Part shown: positions 32,368 to 41,624 of the stretch, piece after piece
Layout of the letters: every line of letters starts with the position of its first letter
Numbering within the stretch: the first letter of the stretch is position 1
Assembly (NCBI GenBank): GCA_904420005.1
Contig: CAJFTT010000021.1
Span: 22,538 to 86,537 of the forward strand
Direction: 5' to 3'
Length of the DNA stretch: 64,000 nucleotides
Source of the DNA: Candidatus Tabaqchalia intestinavium
GTDB lineage: Bacteria; Bacillota; Clostridia; Oscillospirales; CAJFTT01
The notes under the pieces: generated by a model
Seen by the model: the letters and a program-made list of their open reading frames with translations, nothing else
The model's database searches: none
Told to the model about the DNA's origin: nothing
Translations under genes and position numbers: made by a program

Positions 32368-34362
32368 TCAGCCGCGCGGCTCGCGGTTGATCAGGCTGCG
32401 GCTGCCCCAATAGGTCATGGCAAAATACGCGCCGTAGATCACCACGAGGAAAAACGCAGTGGCAACAAGGCTGGGAGCAATCTCCACCTGCCCGAATTCC
32501 AAAATGGCTTTGTGCGCGGCGGCCAGCCCCGCGACCGAATGCACCACAGCGAGCGCCAGCGGCAGCAGGAAATACGCGAGAATCTGGCGCAGCAGCGCAC
32601 GGTTGCGCATTTTCCGGTCGGCGCCGAGCTTGCGCAGCAGGTCGTAGCGCGCCTGGTTGTCGGCCGTCTCGGACAGCTGCTGCACCGCCAGAACGGCTGC
32701 GCTGGCGATCATGAACACAAAGCCCAGGTAAATGGCGAGAAAGGCCACCATCGCTTTGTCGGAAAGCGCGTCGGCATAGATGTCCTGCTTGCTGTCACAG
32801 CGCAGGAACGCGCAGTCCACCGTCGTTTCCTGGTAACGGTCCAGCGCGCGCTGCACGCCGGCGGCCGCAGCCTCATCCGTACACTGGAGATTGAGCATCT
32901 GCTGGCGCACCTGCAACCCCTGCGTGCGCGCGTCCTCAACGACAAACACGATGCCGCCGAAATACATGTTCGTGAAAGCAAGCGGCTCCACTGTCCCGGA
33001 GGGGCGCAGCGCCGTCTCGCCCAGCGACACGGAAAGGTTCTGGTCCCGGAATTGCGAAGCGAAGGCACGCAGCGTTTCATCCTGGAAAACGATGTGATAT
33101 TCCCCCGCTTCCAGCGGCTGGGCTTCCTTTCCCTGCAGCGCGCACAGCGCTTCATATTCCGAAACGCCCAGAAAATACAGCGGCGACCCGCTGACATCGG
33201 TGGACAGAATGGAAAAATCAAGATCGTAATCCCCATAGCGCCCGCCCTGCGCGTCCAACACGTGCAGCGCGCATTCCGCATGGCGCGCAATCCCCGGATC
33301 GCTCCGCAGGCTGTCCGGCAGGTTCTCCCAGATGGGCGCGGCATCGTCTTTTCCTTCGCGATAAAACGCGTTCAGCGTCAGGTCATAGGGCGCAGACTGC
33401 CGCAGGTGCTCCGACAGGATGTCCTGCGCGCTGTAGCCCGTGGAGAAAATCACAATCACGACCAGCAGCGTCAGGCACACCACCGACAGGGAGACGAAAT
33501 TGGTATTGATCCGGCTGCTCAGCTGCCGCAGCACAAACAGATTGAGTCCCTTGTAATACAGTTTCTTCCGCCGCTGGATCAGGTGAAGCAGCAGGCCGGA
33601 CAGCGAAAAGAAGAACAGCAGCGTTCCCGCCGCGCCAAGCACGAGCGAGAGCGTCGTCTGCGCGTCCACCTCGAGCAGCGAATTGCGCAGAATCAGCGTA
33701 TACGCGCCGGCCAGCAGCGCGAGCGACAGCGCGAACAGGGCCGCGCACAGCGGCAGACTGCGCAGGCGCGGCGTCTCGTTCTTGCGCCCGCCGGAGAGCA
33801 GGTCGATCAGGCGCACCTTCCCCACCACCAGGGTGTTAAACACCGCCACCACGACGAACACAACCGCAAAATAGACGATGCTTTTGCCCGCCGCAGGCAG
33901 AGAGAACAGAAATTTATATCCCGTCAGGTCGGCTTCAAACAGGTTGGCCGTGAAAACCGACATAAACAGCGAGCCAAAGACGCCGAGCAGCAGCCCCGCG
34001 CCGAGCGCCGCCAACGCCAGCAGCGAAGTTTCCAGCAGCAGGACAAGCGAAACCCGCGCGCGCGTCATGCCGAGCGTGAGATACACGCCGAGCTCTTTTT
34101 TCCGCCGCCGGAGGAAGAAGCCGTTGGCATAGACGATCAGAAAGCCAAGGATCACAGCGACGAACAGCGAGATATATTGCAGCAGCTCGCCGATGGCCGT
34201 CATCGCCTGGTCGGCGCTCTCCGTGATGTGCATGATCTCCCGCTGGGTGTAAATCGAGCCGAACATATAAAACACGCTCACGCCCAGCGTCAGGGTGAGA
34301 AAATAAATCGCATAGTCGCGCAGGCTCTTGCAGAGATTTTTGAACGCGAGCTTAATCAGCAT
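32368..34362 (-). CDS. BceB-like ABC transporter permease (FtsX family)
   Basis: A 664-residue permease with ten predicted spans in a 1+3+... FtsX-like layout and a large extracellular domain of about 200 residues (about 330-560, YDLTLNAFYREGKDD to LRCDSKQDIYAD) between spans 7 and 8. This architecture is that of BceAB/VraDE transporters that free cell-wall intermediates from peptide antibiotics and signal to a partner kinase. RRRKKELGVYLTLGMTR is the conserved coupling-helix region. GGGAGG lies 8 bases before the ATG. It overlaps the ATPase gene by 11 bp. The kinase/regulator pair upstream at 35768-37437 fits. Confidence 0.87.
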   Translation of the reverse strand: MLIKLAFKNLCKSLRDYAIYFLTLTLGVSVFYMFGSIYTQREIMHITESADQAMTAIGELLQYISLFVAVILGFLIVYANGFFLRRRKKELGVYLTLGMTRARVSLVLLLETSLLALAALGAGLLLGVFGSLFMSVFTANLFEADLTGYKFLFSLPAAGKSIVYFAVVFVVVAVFNTLVVGKVRLIDLLSGGRKNETPRLRSLPLCAALFALSLALLAGAYTLILRNSLLEVDAQTTLSLVLGAAGTLLFFFSLSGLLLHLIQRRKKLYYKGLNLFVLRQLSSRINTNFVSLSVVCLTLLVVIVIFSTGYSAQDILSEHLRQSAPYDLTLNAFYREGKDDAAPIWENLPDSLRSDPGIARHAECALHVLDAQGGRYGDYDLDFSILSTDVSGSPLYFLGVSEYEALCALQGKEAQPLEAGEYHIVFQDETLRAFASQFRDQNLSVSLGETALRPSGTVEPLAFTNMYFGGIVFVVEDARTQGLQVRQQMLNLQCTDEAAAAGVQRALDRYQETTVDCAFLRCDSKQDIYADALSDKAMVAFLAIYLGFVFMIASAAVLAVQQLSETADNQARYDLLRKLGADRKMRNRALLRQILAYFLLPLALAVVHSVAGLAAAHKAILEFGQVEIAPSLVATAFFLVVIYGAYFAMTYWGSRSLINREPRG

Positions 34363-35116
34363 GCAGATCGCCTCCCAACAGCGCGACGACCTCCATGATC
34401 CGGTCGAAAAATTCCCGCCGGCTCTGCTCGCCGCGCAGCAGCTGTGTGAAGATCTTGCCGTCCTTGATAAACAGGATCCGCCTGCAATAGCTCGCGGTGA
34501 AAGCGTCGTGCGTGACCATGAGGATGGTCGCGTGCATCTGCTCGTTGAGCGTGCGGAAGCTCTGCATAAGCAGGCGGGCGGACTTGGAATCCAGCGCGCC
34601 GGTCGGCTCGTCCGCCAGCACAAGGCTGGGGTTCGTGACGATGGCACGGGCGGCGGCCACCCGCTGCTGCTGTCCGCCGGAGAGCTGATAGGGATATTTC
34701 TCCAGCACCTCCCCGATGTCGAGCAGCGACGCGACTTTCCGCACGCGCGGTTCAATCTCCCCGGCGGGCGTGCCGAGGATCGTCAGCGCGAGGGCGATGT
34801 TCTCAAACGCCGTCAGCGTGTCCAGAAGATTGAAATCCTGGAAAATAAACCCCAGCTTCTCCCGGCGGAACCGGGCGAGCGCCGTCGGCTTCATGGCCGT
34901 GACGTCGCTGCCGTCGATGAAAATATGCCCCGCGGTGGCGGAGTCGATGGTCGAGACGCAATTGAGCAGCGTGGTTTTCCCGCTGCCGGACGCGCCCATG
35001 ATGCCCATAAACTCCCCCTGGCCGACCGAGAAGCTCACGCCGTCGACGGCTTTGGTAACGTTGCCCCGCGCGCCGTAATATTTCTCGAGATTCTCCACCT
35101 GCAAGACTTCCTGCAT
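34352..35116 (-). CDS. BceA-like ABC transporter ATP-binding protein
   Basis: A 254-residue MacB/BceA-type ATPase: Walker [11 protein letters not shown]-loop [18 protein letters not shown] (typical of the BceA subgroup), signature [14 protein letters not shown], Walker [16 protein letters not shown]-loop VTHD. GGAGG lies 7 bases before the ATG. Forms the transporter with the overlapping downstream permease; the likely substrate is a cell-wall-active peptide such as bacitracin or a lantibiotic. That is inferred from family and neighbourhood, not shown. Confidence 0.9.
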   Translation of the reverse strand: MQEVLQVENLEKYYGARGNVTKAVDGVSFSVGQGEFMGIMGASGSGKTTLLNCVSTIDSATAGHIFIDGSDVTAMKPTALARFRREKLGFIFQDFNLLDTLTAFENIALALTILGTPAGEIEPRVRKVASLLDIGEVLEKYPYQLSGGQQQRVAAARAIVTNPSLVLADEPTGALDSKSARLLMQSFRTLNEQMHATILMVTHDAFTASYCRRILFIKDGKIFTQLLRGEQSRREFFDRIMEVVALLGGDLHAD

Positions 35117-35767
35117 AAAATTCCCTCCTGACGCCCTCGCGCAGCCGGGACGCTGCGCGGACGGTATTCCCCGCCGGACCGCCGCAAGCGCGCGGCGGCC
35201 GCCTTCTTCCCGGCGCGGGCCCGCCGTCGCGCAACGAAGCAGGCCCGCCCCACGGGGTACCCCCAGTATAAAATAATTCGCCTGCCGCAGCCATGCATTT
35301 GGCTGACGGCAAACGAACAGTTTTGTCACCCAGACGCTGGGGCCGCGGCAGATCGGACGGCCGCTCGCCCCGGCGCACCCGGCGGCGCGCCTCTCCGGCG
35401 CCGCTTTCCCTCCGCCGCGGGGGCCGGATCTGTATGCGCAAGGCCCGGCCGCAGCGGCACAAGTCAAGTTTTTCCCGGGGCGGCCGATTTTATGTCTTTC
35501 CGCTCCATCCTGTACAGGCATCCGCGACCCGCAGCGGCGAGCGCCGCCCTGCCGCGCCGTCAGGCGACGCGGGGCCGGCGCTCGGGGTCGCTTCCTGCGC
35601 GGCGTCGCTTTCCCCGGCTCGGGGCGTTCTTGCATCTCGTAGGATTTGAAATAGGTCCTGAACGCGCGCCCGCCGCGGTTGGAGCGTCTCCCCTGCCCGC
35701 GCCGCGCCAATTGAATTTTCCATATTACTTGAACATCGTGGTTCGCATTTCCTCGGCCCGCGCCGCG
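35117..35767. other. 650-bp gene-free GC-rich gap inside the BceRS-BceAB-like locus
   Basis: Separates the two-component genes from the ABC genes, all on the same strand. A possible promoter for the ABC pair is TATACT at 35264-35269 (minus) with a weak TGGCTG at -35. No BceR-type inverted repeat was identified by eye, and no ORF with an RBS. An AT-richer patch at 35705-35745 follows the kinase stop. Confidence 0.45.
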
Positions 35768-36781
35768 TCAGTCCTGCAGAAGCGACCGGCTGTCCTTGGG
35801 GAACGCGATGGTCATCGTCGTCCCCTCTCCCGGCGTCGAGGCGGCGGTCAGCTGCAGATGCAGCTTCCGGCAGAGCCGACTGCAAAGGTACAGGCCGATC
35901 CCCGTGGATTTCCCGCGGCGCCGGCCGTTTTCGCCGGTGAAGCCCTTATCAAACACGCGCGGCAGATCTTCCGGCGGGATACCGGCGCCGTTATCGCGCA
36001 GCTGCAGCAGCACCGCATCCCCGCTCTCCCGCGCGCAGAAAGTCAGCCGCGGCGTGCCAGCGGTATACTGCAGGCTGTTGGCGATCAGCTGCCCGAGGAT
36101 GAAATCCAACCATTTGGGGTCGCAGTACACCGTCTGCTCCAGCCCGTCAAACTGCAGCTGCGTGTTGCGCGCGATGAGCGAGCGCGCGTGCTTTTTCACC
36201 GCCGCCTTGACGAGCGTGTCGAGCCGCAGCTCCCGCACGCTGTAATCCTGCTCCACATGCACGCTGCGCGCGTAATACAGCGCCTGCTCGACGTAGCGCT
36301 CAATCCGTTCCAGCTCTTCGCGAAGGCTGTCGGCCAGTTCGCCGGGATGATTCTCGCACAGCAAATCCGCGCAGGCGATGGGGATCTTGACTTCATGAAT
36401 CCACGCCTCGATATATTCGTGATATTCCGCCTGGCGCTGCCGCAGCGCGGCAAGCTCGTCCTGTGCGGCCTTGCCCGTCTGGCGCAGCACGTCGCAGAGG
36501 ATCTCCCCTTCGGCGAAATCGGGCGTTTCCAGCACCAGCGCGAGATATTGTTTCTGATCCAGGCGCTCCAAAGACGCGGCCAGCGCGCGGTAAAACCGGC
36601 GCTTGCGGAAAAACTCGGCCATGAGCCCAGCCGCGGAGACAGCCAGCAGGCAGGCGCCGAAAAACGCGACGCCCGCCGCCGGAAAATGCAGGCCGATCAG
36701 CAGCGCCACAAGCAGCGCGACCATCCCTGCCTGGCAAAGGAGGAACGTCCATTTATCTTTCAGAAACGCACGCAATCTCAT
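35768..36781 (-). CDS. BceS-like intramembrane-sensing histidine kinase
   Basis: A 337-residue sensor kinase with two close N-terminal spans (about residues 14-32 and 38-57) joined by a very short loop, so it lacks an extracellular sensor domain. This is the mark of BceS-type kinases that read transporter activity. The phosphoacceptor is in WIHEVKIPI (His near 130). N-box LIANSLQYT, G1 DNGAGIPPEDLPRVFDKGFTG and G2 STGIGLYLC are present. The start codon overlaps the regulator stop (ATGA), so they are translationally coupled. Confidence 0.9.
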   Translation of the reverse strand: MRLRAFLKDKWTFLLCQAGMVALLVALLIGLHFPAAGVAFFGACLLAVSAAGLMAEFFRKRRFYRALAASLERLDQKQYLALVLETPDFAEGEILCDVLRQTGKAAQDELAALRQRQAEYHEYIEAWIHEVKIPIACADLLCENHPGELADSLREELERIERYVEQALYYARSVHVEQDYSVRELRLDTLVKAAVKKHARSLIARNTQLQFDGLEQTVYCDPKWLDFILGQLIANSLQYTAGTPRLTFCARESGDAVLLQLRDNGAGIPPEDLPRVFDKGFTGENGRRRGKSTGIGLYLCSRLCRKLHLQLTAASTPGEGTTMTIAFPKDSRSLLQD

Positions 36782-37437
36782 ATTTGATACCCCTGTCCGC
36801 GTTTGGTCGTGATGAAATCCGCCGCGCCGATCTCCTCCAGCTTGCGGCGCAGGCGGTTGACGTTGACGGTCAGCGTATTGTCGTCGACGAACACGTCCGA
36901 TTGCCACAGCGCCTGCATCAGCTCGTCCCGGGAGACAATCCGCCCCGCATGACGCAGCAGATAGGAGAGGATCTTCTGCTCGTTCTTGGTCAATTCCGTC
37001 TCGCGTCCCGCATAGGCCGCTCTGCCCTGCGCGGCGTGCAGCGTCACGCCCTTATACTGCGCACGGTCGGCGTCCGGTTTGCCCGCGCGCTTGAGCACAG
37101 CGGCGATGTGCGCGAGCAGGATCTGCGGGTGATAGGGCTTCACGATGAAGTCGTCCGCACCCAGCTGCATGCTCATCAGCTCGTCGAGCTCCGTGCTGCG
37201 GCTGGTGACGACGAGCACCGGGACATCCGAATGCCGGCGGATCTCCCGGCAGACGCCATACCCGTCCTCGCCGGGCAGGTTGACGTCCAGCAGGATCAGA
37301 TCCGCCCCCGCTGCCAGCGCGCGGCGCGCCGTGTCCTCGAATTCCTCCTCAAACGTGCATCGATAGCCCTCCCGCTCGAGCAGCTTCACCAGCTCGCCGC
37401 GCAACTTGCCGTCATCCTCGATGAGATGAATATGCAT
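36778..37437 (-). CDS. BceR-like OmpR-family response regulator
   Basis: A 219-residue regulator: receiver with acidic pair EDD, phosphoacceptor in LILLDVNLPG (Asp near 51), TSRSTELDELMSMQLGADDFIVKPY, and a C-terminal winged helix ending NRLRRKLEEIGAADFITTKRGQGYQI in short blocks typical of OmpR/BceR. The start is taken as the second ATG (MHIHLIEDD) because the first lies only 2 bases from AAGGAGG; the alternative adds three residues. It probably activates the transporter genes downstream. Confidence 0.9.
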   Translation of the reverse strand: MHIHLIEDDGKLRGELVKLLEREGYRCTFEEEFEDTARRALAAGADLILLDVNLPGEDGYGVCREIRRHSDVPVLVVTSRSTELDELMSMQLGADDFIVKPYHPQILLAHIAAVLKRAGKPDADRAQYKGVTLHAAQGRAAYAGRETELTKNEQKILSYLLRHAGRIVSRDELMQALWQSDVFVDDNTLTVNVNRLRRKLEEIGAADFITTKRGQGYQI

Positions 37438-37618
37438 GCCCTGCATGGCCTCCTTTTTCCGTTGTCTGCCGCGGGCGGGTCCCCGTCACGGCCCCCACCG
37501 CGCAGCGCACGCCCGGGAGGCCGGCTGCGGCGCAATCGGCCCTTCGTTTCACGCCGCGCCGCCCGTTTCCGAAGCGCGCCGCCGGTCCCGCCCCCGCCGC
37601 CAGCGCTCTTTTGTGCTT

Positions 37619-37647
37619 ATTATACCACACGCCGCGCCGCCCGCCAA
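37619..37647 (-). promoter_or_regulatory. Predicted promoter of the two-component system
   Basis: Minus strand TTGGCG, 17 bases, TATAAT, about 180 bp upstream of the regulator start. Confidence 0.65.
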
Positions 37648-37797
37648 CCGTTGCGAACCGAAGTCGCCGGCAAACGGCGGGACCGGCCAAATGCCGGAGG
37701 GTCAGCCCCGCTGTCTCCCGGAAGGGAGCAAGCTGCAAACTGGAACAGCCGCGCATCGGCCCGGCCCCCGCCCAAGCCCAGGCGCTTTTCTGCATAT

Positions 37798-37831
37798 AAA
37801 AAGCAGGAGGACGAAACGCCGTCCCCCTGCT
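37798..37831 (-). terminator. Terminator of the CHAT-like secreted protein gene
   Basis: AGCAGGaGGACG (37802-37813) pairs with CGTCCcCCTGCT (37820-37831), followed on the minus strand by TTTTTATA, about 30 bp past the stop codon. The remaining part of the gap to the regulator gene holds nothing recognisable. Confidence 0.87.
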
Positions 37832-37862
37832 CGTGTCCTATGGAATTGCGCCGTGTGGGATT

Positions 37863-38567
37863 TCACTGCACCAGGACGACCGAATCACGCAGCATCTGCG
37901 CATCAAGCCCAAACTGGCCGTTCATCTCTTCGATCAGATCAATGGTAAATGTAATCGATTCCTCCACATCCATCCCCTGGCTGAGGCAAACCGGTATCGT
38001 AGAGGAAAACACATACCGATTCGTGAAATCGGCGATTTCGCTTTCAAAACCGATGACGTTCTGCACACCCTTGCTCTTGAGCAGCGTGGCGAGATTGTCG
38101 GCCTGGGCGCCGCCCTCCGCGCTGCCGTTGGCCGCCAGAATCACCAGCTTCACATGAGACAGCGCATTGTCCGGCAGCGCTTCGATCTCGCTGAACAGGA
38201 GCATATCCTGCAGGTTCTGAGAAGCCCCGTTCAATGCCAACAACGATGTCTGAAAATCCAGCTCCCAGGCGGAATACCGGAGAAGCACCCAATAAGAAGA
38301 ATTCTGCAGATCTTCCAGCAGCGCCGTCTTAGTCGTAGTGGTCATCGCATTAATTTCGGAACAGCCGAGGTTGTCTGAATTAAGGTTCGCAAATGAGTTA
38401 TATACCATGTCTGCGTTGTTTTGTCCCAGTCCGCTGACACAGGCGCTGTAATCATTCCACGTGAACAGGAATTCCTTCTCGTCCTCCGCTGCAGCGGCCG
38501 GCACCGCCGCGATTCCCACCGCCAGGGCTGCCGCCATGACGACCGACAGGATCTTTTTCTTCAGCAT
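37863..38567 (-). CDS. Secreted protein with a CHAT-like (degenerate caspase-fold) C-terminal region
   Basis: A 234-residue exported protein with signal peptide MLKKKILSVVMAAALAVG...AAAA and no lipobox. The C-terminal half follows the CHAT peptidase pattern: VKLVILAANGSAEGG where CHAT proteins have a catalytic Cys (LxAC), then LATLLKSKGVQNVIGFESEI, then F...IPVCLSQGMDVEESITF. The nucleophile position appears to be Ala or Asn and no catalytic His is obvious upstream, so it is probably inactive or only structurally related. It has its own promoter and terminator. The assignment is by pattern only and should be tested by structure comparison. Confidence 0.55.
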   Translation of the reverse strand: MLKKKILSVVMAAALAVGIAAVPAAAAEDEKEFLFTWNDYSACVSGLGQNNADMVYNSFANLNSDNLGCSEINAMTTTTKTALLEDLQNSSYWVLLRYSAWELDFQTSLLALNGASQNLQDMLLFSEIEALPDNALSHVKLVILAANGSAEGGAQADNLATLLKSKGVQNVIGFESEIADFTNRYVFSSTIPVCLSQGMDVEESITFTIDLIEEMNGQFGLDAQMLRDSVVLVQ

Positions 38568-38620
38568 ATCCTTTTCTCCTTTTCATGAAATCCGCTCGAG
38601 CTTTATCCATATATTACCAT

Positions 38621-38649
38621 TTTAGGTATTTTTTGTCAATTGCGATCTT
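38621..38649 (-). promoter_or_regulatory. Predicted sigma-A promoter of the CHAT-like gene
   Basis: Minus strand TTGACA, 17 bases, TAATAT, about 55 bp before the ATG. Confidence 0.75.
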
Positions 38650-38771
38650 GTACCAAAAATTCGATGGAATTTTGGTGAAAACGCTAAATATAGCAGATAT
38701 GAATCAGAACAGATTGTTCTATTTTGCCAATTTCCGACCTGTTGCCTGCCGTCTTGCGGCGCCCTATATAC

Positions 38772-38806
38772 AAAAGAAAGCGGACGCTGGAAAACCAACG
38801 TCCGCT
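38772..38806 (-). terminator. Terminator of trpB2
   Basis: GCGGACGcTGG (38780-38790) pairs with CCAaCGTCCGC (38795-38805) across a 4-base loop, followed on the minus strand by TTTCTTTTG. Confidence 0.8.
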
Positions 38807-38834
38807 CTCTTTCTCTTCCCCGTTGCCTGCGGTT

Positions 38835-40214
38835 TCATTCCTGGATACCGGGAATCTTCGGGAGCGAATCAAAGCCTTTTTGCAGCTCTTCGTCCGAGGG
38901 GATATGGTCGACCATACGCTTCTCCAGATAAGCGGAATACGCCGTCATATCGAAATATCCCGTCCCCGTCAGGCCGAACAGGATGGTCTTGGCTTCGCCC
39001 GTCTCGCGGCAGCGCAGCGCCTCATCGATCGCGGTGCGGATGGCGTGCGCGGATTCCGGGGCCGGCAGGATGGTTTCCTGCTTGGCGAACAGCACCGCCG
39101 CCTCAAATACGCGCGTCTGCTCGACGGAAACGGCCTCCATATAGCCGTCGTGATACAGCTTCGACAGGACGGGAGACATGCCGTGATACCGCAGGCCGCC
39201 CGCGTGGTTGGGGGACGGCATGAAGCCGGAACCGAGGGTATACATCTTGGCCATCGGGGTGATCTTCGCGGTGTCGCAGAAATCATAGGCATAGCGGCCG
39301 CGCGTGAAGGACGGGCAGGACGCCGGCTCGACGGCGATGATGCGGGGATCGGCTTTGCCGGTGAGCTTGTCGCGCATGAAGGGAGCGATAAGGCCGCCGA
39401 GGTTGGAGCCGCCGCCCGCGCAGCCGATGATGATGTCGGGGTATTCGTCGATCATTTCCATCGCGGTCATGGATTCCAGGCCGATTACCGACTGGTGCAG
39501 CAGGACCTGGTTGAGCACCGAGCCGAGCACGTAGCGGCAGCCCGGCGTCGTGACGGCCTTCTCCACCGCTTCCGAAATCGCGCAGCCCAGGCTGCCGCCC
39601 GTCTCGGGATTCTCCGCGAGGATCTTGCGGCCGGCTTCGGTGGTGTTGCTGGGGCTGGGAATGACGTCGGCGCCGAACGTCTGGATCACCGCCTTGCGGA
39701 AGGGCTTCTGCTCGTAGGAAACCTTCACCATATACACCGTCAGCGGCAGGCCGAAGAAGGAGCAGGCCTCCGCCAGCGCGGTGCCCCACTGTCCGGCGCC
39801 CGTTTCCGTCGTCAGGCTGGTCAGGCCCTGCTCCTTGGCGTAATAGGCCTGCGCCACGGCGGAGTTGAGCTTATGGCTGCCGGAAGTATTGTTGCCCTCG
39901 AACTTGTAATAGATCTTCGCCGGGGTATCCAGCGCCTTCTCGAGATTATAGGCCCGGATGAGCGGCGACGGACGGTACATTTTGTAAAATTCCAGTATTT
40001 CCTCGGGAATGTCGACAAAGCGCGTCTCGTTGTCCATCTCCTGATGCGCCAGCTTCTCGCAGAAAACGGGATACAGATCCGCTTCCACCGCCGGCTTGCC
40101 CGTGGCGGGATTGATCATCGGATCGGGCAGCTGCTTCATGTCGGCGCGCAGGTTGTACCATTGCCGCGGAATCTGGTCTTCGGTGAGGTAAATTCTGTGG
40201 GGAATGTTTTTCAT
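38835..40214 (-). CDS. trpB: TrpB2-type tryptophan synthase beta chain-like PLP enzyme
   Basis: A 459-residue PLP enzyme, longer at the N-terminus than classical TrpB, with the opening IYLTEDQIPRQWYNLRADM typical of the TrpB2 group, which works without TrpA. The PLP lysine is in SGSHKLNSA (near residue 115), and the phosphate loop is CAGGGSNLGGL. It condenses indole (or phosphoserine/serine in some homologues) to make tryptophan. No trpA or other trp gene adjoins it, which fits an indole-salvage role. It is the only gene under the second Trp T-box, so it is induced by tryptophan starvation together with trpXYZ. Confidence 0.93.
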   Translation of the reverse strand: MKNIPHRIYLTEDQIPRQWYNLRADMKQLPDPMINPATGKPAVEADLYPVFCEKLAHQEMDNETRFVDIPEEILEFYKMYRPSPLIRAYNLEKALDTPAKIYYKFEGNNTSGSHKLNSAVAQAYYAKEQGLTSLTTETGAGQWGTALAEACSFFGLPLTVYMVKVSYEQKPFRKAVIQTFGADVIPSPSNTTEAGRKILAENPETGGSLGCAISEAVEKAVTTPGCRYVLGSVLNQVLLHQSVIGLESMTAMEMIDEYPDIIIGCAGGGSNLGGLIAPFMRDKLTGKADPRIIAVEPASCPSFTRGRYAYDFCDTAKITPMAKMYTLGSGFMPSPNHAGGLRYHGMSPVLSKLYHDGYMEAVSVEQTRVFEAAVLFAKQETILPAPESAHAIRTAIDEALRCRETGEAKTILFGLTGTGYFDMTAYSAYLEKRMVDHIPSDEELQKGFDSLPKIPGIQE

Positions 40215-40321
40215 GGGGATCCGCCTCTCTTTTTTGAAATTTTATCGCCAATTCCCGCAGCAAACGGAAATCTTTGAACGCCCTGCCCGCGCGCGGCCGT
40301 CGTGGATTTCGCAGCGCTTCG

Positions 40322-40615
40322 CCAAAAACAAAAAAGCCCTTGTCTCAGTTTCCACTGGGACAAGGGCTGTCGTTCAGCTCCTGCGGTACCACCCAAATTG
40401 ACGCGCCCCTTTCCGGACGCATCCGCTCCGCTCCGCGCACCATCATGCGCGCTTCCTTGGTAACGGGTGAAGCTCCCGTCGGGCACTACTGCGCATTCCT
40501 GCGGTTCGTCCCGCCCTCCTGAGTCCATTCAGCCGCCCCGCCCCGCTGCCTCGCACCAACCGGCAGTTCTCTGAACCGGGCAAACAGGAAGCTTACTCTT
40601 CTCAGTCATCGGTTT
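40322..40615 (-). ncRNA. T-box riboswitch, tryptophan specifier (trpB2 leader)
   Basis: Minus-strand leader with AAGAGTA in Stem I, a specifier loop CTGAATGGACTCA giving codon TGG (Trp) at about 40520-40530, and the T-box GGGTGGTACCGCAGGAG. The terminator is AGCCCTTGTCcCAGT pairing with ACTgaGACAAGGGCT (40335-40368), followed by TTTTTTTGTTTTTGG. It closely parallels the trpXYZ leader in layout and many sequence blocks. Confidence 0.94.
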
Positions 40616-40623
40616 TGTTTGAT

Positions 40624-40660
40624 TGGGCTTATTATAACGTCGTTTTCGCCCCTTGTCAAG
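40624..40660 (-). promoter_or_regulatory. Consensus sigma-A promoter of the trpB2 T-box unit
   Basis: Minus strand TTGACA, 17 bases, TATAAT within this interval, a perfect match. The upstream corA gene ends just before the -35, so corA transcripts may run into the leader. Confidence 0.88.
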
Positions 40661-40676
40661 AGTTTATTTTCAAAAA

Positions 40677-41624
40677 TCAAAACCACTTATTTTTGCGGAA
40701 GAGGAACACGCACAGCCCGACGGTCAGCACGCTGACCGCGATCACCAGCGGATACCCCCAGGGGCTCTGGTATTCCGGCATGTTGAAATTCATGCCGTAC
40801 CAGCCCGCAATGAGCGAAAGCGGCAGGAAAATGGCCGTCAGCACAGTAAAGACCTTCATGGTCTTGTTCAGGCTGATGTCCACCTGGGACTGGTAGGCTT
40901 CGCGGATCTGGGTGACGTATTCCGTCTGGGCCGAGACGCTTGCCAGCAGCCGGGAGGCGCGGCTTTTCTCGATTTTCAGCAGCTTTGCAGCACGCGTGTC
41001 CAGCAGCTTGTTTTCGTTGAGCAGCAGATATTCCATCGTCTCGATCAGCTGCGTATAATACCGCGAAAGATGCATCAGACGGCGGCGCAGCATGATAATA
41101 CGCCGGACGTAATCCCCGCGCTGCCGCTCGACGATGATCTCCCGCTCCAGCTGCATGATGCGCTCTTCCTGCCGCTCCAGCGCAGCACGGTCGCCGTCGA
41201 GAATCTGCTCAAACAGCCGGGCAAGAATCCTGCCAAAGCTCTCCGCCGGCGCGTCCGCCTGCCGGCAGAGGCGCGTCTCGAGCGTGGCGCGGTAGGCTTC
41301 GTCGCCGCAGAAAAGAACCAAATCGTCCTCCATCAGGAAAATATGCAGCACGCTACCGGAGTCCTCGGCCGCCACGGGGCCGTCCGCCACGCGCACGCAC
41401 AGCATATCCAGCCCCTCATGGCTCTCGAATCTTGGATACGGATTCTCCAGCGCGCGCTGCAGCAGGGTTTCCGGGATCCCTGTCTCCACTGCCGGATCCG
41501 GCGCTCCGCCCTTCGCAGGCCGATCTGCCGGCGCGCCCAGCAGCCAGAGCGTTTTTTCCCCCGGCACGTGCGGCGCATTCTCCGGCACGGCGGCGAGGCC
41601 CGCCGTGTCCAGTCGATACCGCAT
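40677..41624 (-). CDS. corA: CorA-family divalent cation transporter
   Basis: A 315-residue Mg2+/Co2+ channel-like transporter: large cytoplasmic N-terminal domain with a long coiled helix (LERQEERIMQLEREIIVERQ), and two C-terminal spans, the first ending in the signature YGMNFNMPE (GMN near residue 276). The C-terminal tail is basic, FRKNKWF. The start is the ATG with GGAGG 9 bases upstream; the ATG two codons earlier is too close. No M-box riboswitch was seen upstream. Confidence 0.93.
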   Translation of the reverse strand: MRYRLDTAGLAAVPENAPHVPGEKTLWLLGAPADRPAKGGAPDPAVETGIPETLLQRALENPYPRFESHEGLDMLCVRVADGPVAAEDSGSVLHIFLMEDDLVLFCGDEAYRATLETRLCRQADAPAESFGRILARLFEQILDGDRAALERQEERIMQLEREIIVERQRGDYVRRIIMLRRRLMHLSRYYTQLIETMEYLLLNENKLLDTRAAKLLKIEKSRASRLLASVSAQTEYVTQIREAYQSQVDISLNKTMKVFTVLTAIFLPLSLIAGWYGMNFNMPEYQSPWGYPLVIAVSVLTVGLCVFLFRKNKWF

